Shown piece by piece: positions 1 to 5,382 of a stretch of 8,276 nucleotides of DNA. A program made the translations under genes and the position numbers. The notes below the pieces were generated by a model, which did no database searches, was not told where the DNA came from, and was given only the letters and a program-made list of their open reading frames with translations. Positions within the stretch are counted from its first letter, which is position 1. Each line of letters starts with the position of its first letter. The DNA comes from a bacterium (GTDB taxonomy: Bacteria; Blakebacterota; Blakebacteria; Blakebacterales; Blakebacteraceae), in the NCBI GenBank assembly GCA_025774615.1, contig JALGVQ010000130.1:1-8276 (forward strand). Reading direction: 5' to 3'.

Positions 1-1031
1 CGGTCCTTCCTCCCCCGAACCACCGCAACGACGGCGAGCAGAAGGGGGATCAGACCCATGTAGTAGGGGTGATCGGTGAAGCTCATGAATCCCCAGTAGG
101 TAGTGCCGCCAAACCCGAACCAGGAGGGCACCAGGAATGTGAGAGCCTCCTTCGGGTGGAACGACCAGCTCGTGGCGTATTCGTATGAGACCCCCCCACC
201 GACCGCTCCGCCACCCCGGATACTGAACTGGCTGTACTCATACACCGGCCAGAGCAGGTAGGCCGAGAGAGCCAGCGCGAGCGCGCCGATGCCTATAAGG
301 CCCCCGAACCGGAGCAGATGGGCGTTCAGGTCCCGCTCCTTGCGGTGCTGCACAGCATCGATGATCAGGTAGAGGCCGATCATCATCAGACCGTAGTAGG
401 CGATCTGCATGTGCAGTGCCAGAAGCTGCAGGGCGATCACCATCGACAGCAGTGAGGCCGTCACGAGTTGAGGCCGGTTGAGGAATCTTCTGGTCAGCAG
501 GAGGAGCAGCGGCAGCCAGGTGATGGCAAACAGCTTTCCACCATGCGATACCGGACCGAGCACGATCTCCTGGGGGGTGAAGAAAAAGACCACCGCGCCG
601 AAAAAGGCAACGGGACGTGAGAGTCCCAGATCCCGGAGCAGCAGCCAGGTGAACAGACCGCCGAGGAGATGATGAAAAAGGATCCGGGGGGTGTTTCCGC
701 CGAAGAAGAGGAAGGAGAAGAACGGTCTGATCCAGTCGATCGGATACGTATCGGGGTTGAACTGGAGACTCCCGAAACTGGGCATACCGGAGAAGATGTA
801 GGGATTCCAGAGAGGGAAGGTCCCACTGCGCAGCAGCGCCTCCCCCCACTGTCCGAAGACGCCGGCCGTGATTCCGTCCGGCGACTTGAAGAAGACCGCT
901 CCTCCGAAAACCAGCGCCCTGAAGAAGAGAACGATCAGGAGATAGATCAGGAAAACAGCCGCGATATCCTTCAACCACGAGGCGGGAGTGCGAACATCCA
1001 GGGGATCGGGATTCTTCGACAGGATCGCCAT
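1..1031 (-). CDS. YfhO-family multi-membrane protein, probable GT-C glycosyltransferase (N-terminal 343 residues; C-terminus beyond the left edge)
   Basis: The frame starts with ATG at 1031 and stays open to base 1. A GAGAGGG ribosome binding site lies at 1038-1044, six bases before the start. The protein begins with a short cytoplasmic stretch and a strong membrane segment at about residues 23-43. A loop then carries the PLWNPYIFSGMPSFG motif (residues 73-87) and NPDTYP (92-97). Further hydrophobic segments lie near 118-133, 140-155, 168-182, 190-225, 243-262 and 326-340. SHGGK at 162-166 also resembles YfhO-type proteins (PF09586). Members are usually about 800-900 residues, so less than half is visible. 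In Bacillus and Listeria, YfhO proteins are thought to transfer sugars from polyprenyl-phosphate donors to envelope polymers outside the membrane; the same role here is inference. It is transcribed away from rmlC. A different large GT-C or membrane protein family is possible because the C-terminal part is unseen. Confidence 0.8.
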   Translation of the reverse strand, partial: MAILSKNPDPLDVRTPASWLKDIAAVFLIYLLIVLFFRALVFGGAVFFKSPDGITAGVFGQWGEALLRSGTFPLWNPYIFSGMPSFGSLQFNPDTYPIDWIRPFFSFLFFGGNTPRILFHHLLGGLFTWLLLRDLGLSRPVAFFGAVVFFFTPQEIVLGPVSHGGKLFAITWLPLLLLLTRRFLNRPQLVTASLLSMVIALQLLALHMQIAYYGLMMIGLYLIIDAVQHRKERDLNAHLLRFGGLIGIGALALALSAYLLWPVYEYSQFSIRGGGAVGGGVSYEYATSWSFHPKEALTFLVPSWFGFGGTTYWGFMSFTDHPYYMGLIPLLLAVVAVVRGRKD

Positions 1032-1149
1032 GCAGCACCCTCTCAAGACCATTATGGGTTAACAGTGGTGTCGATCACCACGTTGAATCTATCATATCTC
1101 CGGAACGCGCAACTACCCGATTGAAACGGGAGTCATCAAAGGGGACATC
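1032..1149. promoter_or_regulatory. Divergent intergenic region with two palindromes, between the YfhO-like gene and rmlC
   Basis: This 118-base spacer separates two genes that start in opposite directions, so it should hold both promoters. It contains a perfect inverted repeat, GTGGTG-TCGAT-CACCAC, at 1065-1081. A near-perfect 15-base palindrome, CCCG-ATTGAAA-CGGG, lies at 1116-1130 with one mismatched pair, just ahead of the rmlC ribosome binding site (AGGGGAC, 1140-1146). CATAAT on the minus strand (1051-1056) resembles a -10 box for the leftward gene, but it has only a weak -35 partner and lies very close to the ribosome binding site. I found no convincing sigma-70 pair for rmlC. The palindromes could be operators or RNA hairpins; their function is inference. 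Confidence 0.4.
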
Positions 1150-1716
1150 ATGCAGGTTGTGATCGAAGGTAGATATCTGGAGGAGATCATCGTATTCCGC
1201 TCTGAAGTGTTTGAAGATGAGCGGGGGTTCTTCTCCGAAGTCTTCCGCACGGACCAGTTCTCCGAACTGGGAGTGACCGAACCGTTCCTGCAGGAGAATC
1301 ACTCCGGATCGGTAAAGAGAACGGTCAGGGGACTCCATTTCCAGTGGGATCGCCCACTGAGCAAACTGATGCGCGTCACCGCCGGTACCGCGTTCCTGAT
1401 AGCCGTCGATATCAGAAAGGGATCGCCCACCCTCGGTGAATGGTTCGGCATGGAGTGTTCGGCCAGAGATGGCTATCAGGTCTGGGCGCCCTCCGGATTC
1501 GCCCGGGGGTTCTGCGTGCTCTCCGAATGGGCGGAGATCCAGTACAAGTGTACCGCTCTCTATAATCCGGCAGGTGAATCGGGAATTTTATGGAGTGATC
1601 CGGCCATCGGGATCACGTGGCCGGTCGAGGATCCCATCCTCTCTGAGAAGGACCGGACCGCGCAGACCCTGGATGAGTGGCTGGCACGACCGGAATCAGG
1701 TCACTTCACCTTCTGA
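1150..1716 (+). CDS. rmlC: dTDP-4-dehydrorhamnose 3,5-epimerase (RmlC)
   Basis: RmlC epimerises C3 and C5 of dTDP-4-dehydro-6-deoxy-glucose, the third step of cytoplasmic dTDP-L-rhamnose synthesis. At 188 residues it has the normal family length and the single cupin fold pattern. Motifs in order are FEDERGFFSEVF (21-32), QENHSGS (48-54), RGLHFQ (60-65) with catalytic His63, VDIRKGSPTLGEW (86-98), the YK pair (132-133), ILWSDPAIGITWP (146-158) and LSEKD (164-168) with the catalytic acid Asp168. Arg60 and Lys72 at the substrate phosphates are kept. The usual GFAHGF motif reads GFARGF (116-121), so the His120 of the Salmonella enzyme is Arg119. The ATG at 1150 follows AGGGGAC. It is the only plus-strand gene in the window. 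It is split from rmlD and converges on a GT2 gene, overlapping its last 16 bases. Identification is secure. Confidence 0.95.
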   Translation: MQVVIEGRYLEEIIVFRSEVFEDERGFFSEVFRTDQFSELGVTEPFLQENHSGSVKRTVRGLHFQWDRPLSKLMRVTAGTAFLIAVDIRKGSPTLGEWFGMECSARDGYQVWAPSGFARGFCVLSEWAEIQYKCTALYNPAGESGILWSDPAIGITWPVEDPILSEKDRTAQTLDEWLARPESGHFTF

Positions 1717-2561
1717 GACGTTCCTCCCCGCCGTAACAGACCTGCGGCGATCTGCGGGATCGTCAGGAGGAGCAGACCGGGGAGTACCGTGAGCCACTCC
1801 CACGCCCGGGCGTGGCGACGGAAGAGCAGCGCGACCATTCGGAACTTCGCACCCATCTTCCTGCGACTGAACTGTCCGCCCATGCTCGCTGATACCCGGT
1901 GGGCAATTCGTTCATCCGGGTCGAAGCAGAGCCTCCACCCTTCCCGCCGGGCCCTGAGTGACCAGTCGGCATCTTCGGCGTAAAAGGGAAAGGTCTCATC
2001 GAGCAGTCCCACGGCACGCAGGGCTTCGGTCCTGAGCAGAGCCGCCGCCCCCGTGAGGTAATCGGTGTCCACGACGCCGTCCGGCACACGATCCACAGAC
2101 GCGCGGAGATACCGGTGCCCGATATATCCTCTCCACAGCGAGACCGACCCGCCGCCGTACCATACCCGATCATCCGGTTCGACATAGGTGATCAACGGGC
2201 AGACGCCGGCTATCCCGTCGTCTGCGCCAAGCACTTCCCATACTCTCCCCAGAACGCCCGGGGAAAGCACTACATCATTGTTGATGAGAAACACCGCATC
2301 GGGCGGATCTGATTCCAGCAGCGCTCTCAATGCGCGATTGACGGCCCGGGAGAATCCTTCATTCGACTCCAGCGCCAGAAGCTCAACGTTCGGCCAATGT
2401 GATGCAATCCGGTCAGGAGTACCGTCTGTGGATCCATTATCCACGATCATCACGCGGGAGGGAGCAGGATCGAGACGGGCGATGCTCTCCAGACAGAGTC
2501 GCGTATCATCCCATCCATTCCAGGTCGGGATCAGAACTGCTATCGGCAACAAGCCGCTCAT
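1701..2561 (-). CDS. GT2 family glycosyltransferase, rhamnosyltransferase-like
   Basis: This 286-residue protein is a GT-A fold inverting glycosyltransferase of the WbbL-like type that often adds rhamnose or another sugar to lipid-linked glycans at the inner face of the membrane. Visible motifs are VLIPTWNG (9-16), VDNGSTDGT (40-48) for nucleotide binding, SNEGFSRAVNRAL (66-78), INNDVV (93-98) at the metal-binding DxD position, DYLTGAAALLRTEAL (167-181), and FYAEDADWSLRAR (193-205), where Glu196-Asp197 supplies the likely catalytic base. A hydrophobic stretch at 253-277 probably ties it to the membrane. Its ATG overlaps the stop of the preceding GT2 gene (ATGA, 2558-2561) and is preceded by the purine-rich GGAAGAAGGAAGAG at 2562-2575. 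This is the last gene of the leftward operon. Its 3' end overlaps the 3' end of rmlC. With rmlC and rmlD nearby a dTDP-rhamnose donor is plausible, but donor and acceptor cannot be read from sequence. Confidence 0.9.
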   Translation of the reverse strand: MSGLLPIAVLIPTWNGWDDTRLCLESIARLDPAPSRVMIVDNGSTDGTPDRIASHWPNVELLALESNEGFSRAVNRALRALLESDPPDAVFLINNDVVLSPGVLGRVWEVLGADDGIAGVCPLITYVEPDDRVWYGGGSVSLWRGYIGHRYLRASVDRVPDGVVDTDYLTGAAALLRTEALRAVGLLDETFPFYAEDADWSLRARREGWRLCFDPDERIAHRVSASMGGQFSRRKMGAKFRMVALLFRRHARAWEWLTVLPGLLLLTIPQIAAGLLRRGGTSQKVK

Positions 2562-3412
2562 CTCTTCCTTCTTCCACCCTTTTCAAAAGGTGATGTGACC
2601 GGGCGCACGCCAGCGCGCACACCATCCATCATCTCTCCGGCTATCCGCACGGGGGCCATTCGGGGCAGGCGGGAGCTGAATACGTCAATGAGCGTGATCA
2701 ACAGGTGGCTTGCCACCATGATCAGGAGGGCCCACGCTTCGTGGCGGGCAAAGATCGCCGCCATGCTCCTGCTGTGTCGAGCCTCCAGCTCAAGTGTCTC
2801 TTCCGGTGAACCATCGTTCCCGATCGCCGAATGCTCTTCTTCCAGCAGGAGGCGCGCTCCCGGAATATAGAGCATCCTCCCACCTGTTTTGATGAGTCGG
2901 GTGAAGAATTCCACATCTTCGTGGGGCCATTGGGAAGTGAACGCCTCGTCGAAGCCGCCCAGCTTCAATGCCACCCGGCGCCGCACGGCGCAGTTATCTC
3001 CTGAGGCCAGCGACGTGACTGCCTGCTCCTCAGTCGCGTAATCGGTGACGAGGTGTCCGGTCCAGCGCAGCCGTCCTCCCGGGCGCGCACTCCGGTCCTT
3101 CCGGGGCACCGGCAGGCCCACCGCGCCAGCAATCGCATCGATGCCCGGATCGAGAAACGCGCTCCTGACCGATTCGAGCCATCCATCCGCCGGTATACCA
3201 TCTTCACTGATGAATGCCACTACATCACCGTCGGCATCTCCCAGGATCCTGTTGCGCGCGGCCGCGAGCGAATCATTCCCTTCAACAGCAGCCAGCAGAA
3301 GAACATCATCCGGCCCGAGCTGATGGTGAACGGAATCGATGACACTCTGATGCGGCTCCCGGCCGGATCGCGCCATCATGCCGACAGTGATGACCGGTTC
3401 TGCCACGTTCAC
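2558..3412 (-). CDS. Divergent GT2 family glycosyltransferase
   Basis: A 284-residue GT-A type protein whose second half is typical and whose first half is unusual. Recognisable parts are AAARNRIL (50-57), GDVVAFISEDGIPADGWL (62-79), SGDNCAVRR (137-145) and GGFDEAF (152-158). HEDVEFFTRL (164-173) carries the expected acidic catalytic pair, and a late His (H194) follows. The usual V-D-D/N-G-S nucleotide motif after the second strand is absent: the region reads LLLAAVEGNDS (38-48). The DxD position reads SED (69-71). Residues 225-245 form a hydrophobic, possibly membrane-associated segment. The protein ends in the basic tail SPFEKGGRRKR (274-284). The GTG start at 3412 overlaps the GT4 stop (GTGA, 3409-3412) with only a weak upstream GGCGGA, so translation is probably coupled. 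It resembles the next GT2 in length and in its hydrophobic C-terminal helix. Sugar specificity is unknown; activity is likely but not certain. Confidence 0.82.
   Translation of the reverse strand: MNVAEPVITVGMMARSGREPHQSVIDSVHHQLGPDDVLLLAAVEGNDSLAAARNRILGDADGDVVAFISEDGIPADGWLESVRSAFLDPGIDAIAGAVGLPVPRKDRSARPGGRLRWTGHLVTDYATEEQAVTSLASGDNCAVRRRVALKLGGFDEAFTSQWPHEDVEFFTRLIKTGGRMLYIPGARLLLEEEHSAIGNDGSPEETLELEARHSRSMAAIFARHEAWALLIMVASHLLITLIDVFSSRLPRMAPVRIAGEMMDGVRAGVRPVTSPFEKGGRRKR
2575..2592 (-). repeat. Imperfect palindrome coding the SPFEKGG tail, possible degenerate REP-like repeat
   Basis: On the minus strand CACCTTTT and AAAAGGGTG flank a single central G; only one extra G breaks the symmetry, and the inner CCTTTT-G-AAAAGG (2578-2590) is perfect. 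A purine-rich run (2562-2575) follows it and supplies the ribosome binding site of the next GT2. From memory, palindromes of this type (C-run, T-run, A-run, G-run) are dispersed in many bacterial genomes and give protein tails such as SPFEKGG when they fall inside a gene end. Calling this a member of such a repeat family is inference from one copy; no second copy is seen in the window. Confidence 0.35.
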
Positions 3413-4548
3413 GGTCCGCCGGCGTCACCGGCCAGCCGCAGAACCGCGCGCGCCAGATCTCCCCAGTCGGGAAGACCGGACTGTCCCTCTGTCACCGGCA
3501 GGCACGCCGTCTTGCGGTCACGGGAAATATCACGCAGTACGGAGGCGAGGGCGGCCGGGTCCTCTGGCGGGACCAGCCAGCCGTTCTCGCCCTCCACGAT
3601 CGTTTCAGGGAGCGCACCCACCCGGGTGGTGAGTACCGGACGATTGCAGGCGATACTGAGCGCCGCAACGCCGCTCTGCGTGGCATGCCGATAGGGCAGC
3701 ACCGTCAGGTCGGCGGCAGCGAAAAACCCCGGCACCTCGCTGTTGGGGATATACCGATCGTACATGATGACCCGCTCCTCCAGACCAAACTCCCTGATAC
3801 GGGCCTCATATGGTTCTCTCGACTCGTAGAATTCCCCTGCGATGAGACAGGTCCATCGAGATTCGGTCTCCAGCAGAGAGAGCGCTTCAAGCAGCACATC
3901 GAGTCCTTTGTACTCACGAACCAGTCCGAAGAAGAGAAAGACGGCCTCTCCGCTGTCAAGACCCAGCTGTTCGCGGGCGCTTTCCCTGTCCGGCATCGGT
4001 CTGGTAAAGGGAAGATCATATCGGGGATGGGCAACTATCTCGATGGCAGCATGAGGGTTCAGATCCCTGATCTCTGTTGCCATCTTTTCACCACCCGCTA
4101 TGAAAAAATCGCCTCTGCGCATCACCCTGGCTGTCAGGCGCCGGCCGCCCGGCATCTTCTCGTGCGAGAGGACATTGTGACAGATGAGGCCGACAGGGAC
4201 ATTCCGCGGGATCCGACGAAGCAGGCCGAGATAGGAGAGCGCAAAGAAGGGATGCCACCAGTGCAGGAGGACCGCATCCGGATCGTATTCGGTGATCCGG
4301 CGCGCGCTCCGCTTCCAGCTGGGCGGCCACATCGGGCGGAGTACCGCCTCTCCCAGCGCGGGAAGCGCCCCTTCGGAGGTATCCGTCGGATCGGAACCGG
4401 GAAAGAGGAGACGCGGATAGAGACGGGCGAAGGTGAGAACCTGAACCACCGCTCCTTCACGTCCCAGTCGATCAGCAAGGGCATAGTGGTATTGAGAGAT
4501 TCCTCCCCGCCATGGGGGGGCCGGCCCTACAGATGCGATTCTCATCAT
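3409..4548 (-). CDS. GT4 family glycosyltransferase (GT-B fold)
   Basis: This 379-residue protein has the two Rossmann domains of retaining GT4 enzymes, which use a nucleotide-sugar to extend a lipid-linked glycan in the cytoplasm. The N-terminal domain opens with ASVGPAPPWRGGISQY (5-20), the glycine loop of the acceptor domain, and includes LICHNVLSHE (121-130) and a DFFIAGGE turn (147-154). The C-terminal donor domain carries FFGLVREYKGLDVLLEAL (206-223) and IPNSEVPGFFAAADLTVLPY (267-286). It also carries RPVLTTRVGALPETIVEGENG (303-323). Where the classical E-x7-E motif is expected, the sequence reads ATQSGVAALSIA (289-300), so both glutamates are replaced, as in a known ATQSGV-type subset. 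It starts at the first of two ATG codons, seven bases after the acyltransferase stop, with no clear ribosome binding site beside it, so coupled translation is likely. The family is certain; the sugar is not known. Confidence 0.9.
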   Translation of the reverse strand: MMRIASVGPAPPWRGGISQYHYALADRLGREGAVVQVLTFARLYPRLLFPGSDPTDTSEGALPALGEAVLRPMWPPSWKRSARRITEYDPDAVLLHWWHPFFALSYLGLLRRIPRNVPVGLICHNVLSHEKMPGGRRLTARVMRRGDFFIAGGEKMATEIRDLNPHAAIEIVAHPRYDLPFTRPMPDRESAREQLGLDSGEAVFLFFGLVREYKGLDVLLEALSLLETESRWTCLIAGEFYESREPYEARIREFGLEERVIMYDRYIPNSEVPGFFAAADLTVLPYRHATQSGVAALSIACNRPVLTTRVGALPETIVEGENGWLVPPEDPAALASVLRDISRDRKTACLPVTEGQSGLPDWGDLARAVLRLAGDAGGP

Positions 4549-4555
4549 CGGGTAA

Positions 4556-5215
4556 TCAGTCGAAGTCGTTCTCCCTCTGCTTGATAACCTTTGCAGGCAC
4601 TCCGACCGCGGTAACGAAGGAATCGACCGACTCTATTACCATGGTCCCGCCTCCGATGATCGCGCCCTTTCCGACCGTCAGTTTATCGCTGATGGCCGCA
4701 CCGATGCCGACATAGGTGCCCACTCCCAGCTCGACATCTCCCGCGATCTTCACTCCGGCATTGATCGTGGAAAAATCGCCGACACGGGTATGATGACCGA
4801 TGATCGCACCGGGATTTATCACCACATGGTTTCCTACAACGACCCTGTTCGCGAACAGGCAGCCGGCCATCACGAGGGAACCGTCACCAAATGATGTGGA
4901 GGGGCTGGTTATGACAGAGGGATGGATCCCGGTCGCCCAGGTGACACCGAACTCGTCGAGTCTCCCGGCAACCTGTCTCCTGTAAGGCGGGCGACCTATC
5001 GAGATGACCACGTGGGTTTCCGCCGGAGCGGATTCCTTCAGCCAGTCGATCCCGCCCAGAACGGGCAGTTCGAGGTGCGTACTGTTCCATTTCCTCTGAT
5101 CATCATCCAGGAACCCGAGGATATCCCACTGCGGTTCGGAGTCGTTCATGTCTCTGAATAACTGGGCGCAGACTTCTCCGAAATGAGTGGCGCCGAACAG
5201 GACAAGAGGTTTCAC
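4556..5215 (-). CDS. PglD/NeuD-like sugar O/N-acyltransferase with left-handed beta-helix
   Basis: The protein resembles acetyl-CoA dependent acyltransferases such as PglD, which acetylates UDP-4-amino sugars in N-acetyl-bacillosamine-type pathways, and NeuD. An N-terminal Rossmann-like sugar-binding domain starts with KPLVLFGATHFGEV (2-15), followed by GFLDDD (34-39). From about residue 100 hexapeptide repeats build the beta-helix (for example GDGSLVMAGCLFANRVVVGN, 110-129). His141 in IGHHTRVGDF matches the catalytic base of PglD, and the protein ends with GVPAKVIKQ (205-213). I place the start at GTG 5215 (219 residues) because AGGAG at 5222-5226 sits six bases upstream. An in-frame TTG at 5287 would add 24 unrelated residues. 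It is the first gene of the second operon segment. No aminotransferase or PglC-like gene is visible, so the amino-sugar partner, if any, lies elsewhere; an O-acyl acceptor is also possible. Confidence 0.88.
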   Translation of the reverse strand: MKPLVLFGATHFGEVCAQLFRDMNDSEPQWDILGFLDDDQRKWNSTHLELPVLGGIDWLKESAPAETHVVISIGRPPYRRQVAGRLDEFGVTWATGIHPSVITSPSTSFGDGSLVMAGCLFANRVVVGNHVVINPGAIIGHHTRVGDFSTINAGVKIAGDVELGVGTYVGIGAAISDKLTVGKGAIIGGGTMVIESVDSFVTAVGVPAKVIKQRENDFD

Positions 5216-5221
5216 AACATA

Positions 5222-5226
5222 CTCCT
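5222..5226 (-). promoter_or_regulatory. Ribosome binding site that fixes the acyltransferase start
   Basis: AGGAG on the minus strand lies six bases before the GTG at 5215. This, plus the family-like N-terminus (KPLVLFG directly after the start), argues against the longer in-frame TTG start at 5287. Confidence 0.7.
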
Positions 5227-5259
5227 GCGTTATTGCCCGATTGCTGTAGAGGTCACCAG

Positions 5260-5287
5260 AGTACAGGCGGCAGGGATCCCGTGGCAA
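5260..5287 (-). promoter_or_regulatory. Candidate sigma-70-like promoter for the acyltransferase-glycosyltransferase block
   Basis: On the minus strand TTGCCA (5282-5287; five of six bases match TTGACA) and TGTACT (5260-5265; four of six match TATAAT) are separated by 16 bases. Transcription would begin near 5252 and leave a leader of about 37 bases before the GTG at 5215. This would let the downstream four genes be expressed apart from rmlD. The match is modest and could be chance. Confidence 0.3.
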
Positions 5288-5314
5288 GTGATGCCAACCT
5301 GATCAGCAGTCATT

Positions 5315-5379
5315 CAGGCCAGTCACCAGTGTCCTGTCAGGAGCCTGCTGGAAATACCGACGACAGGTTCTCTGGCCTG
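5315..5379 (-). other. Long stem-loop just after the phosphodiesterase stop codon
   Basis: Read on the minus strand, CAGGCCAG (5372-5379) pairs perfectly with CTGGCCTG (5315-5322). Inside it, CCTGTC (5362-5367) pairs with GACAGG (5333-5338) around a 23-base loop. The stem begins three bases after the TAA at 5383-5385. There is no T-run after the second arm, so it is not a standard intrinsic terminator. A role in partial termination, mRNA 3'-end protection or separating two operon segments is inference. The loop also holds CAGCAG, which could pair with CTGCTG at 5304-5309. Confidence 0.45.
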
Positions 5380-5382
5380 GTC

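Noticed and set aside
238-1038. A 266-codon minus-strand frame starting with GTG at 1038
   Set aside because: It is the wrong frame of the YfhO-like gene: Arg/Pro/Ser-rich with no membrane pattern, while the frame from ATG 1031 gives a clear multi-membrane protein and is open to the window edge.
3685-4584. A 299-codon open frame on the plus strand
   Set aside because: It lies antisense to the GT4 gene, has no recognisable domain, and its composition (rich in Arg, Gly, Ser) is that of a shadow frame in GC-rich DNA.
5216-5287. A longer acyltransferase with a TTG start at 5287
   Set aside because: The extra 24 residues do not fit the family, and a well-placed AGGAG supports the GTG at 5215.
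5252-5329. Direct repeat GTCACCAG at 5252-5259 and 5322-5329
   Set aside because: Eight matching bases in a short spacer can easily arise by chance, and the flanks do not match.
5315-5379. Classical rho-independent terminator after the phosphodiesterase gene
   Set aside because: The stem is strong but no T-run follows it on the minus strand, so I list it only as a stem-loop.
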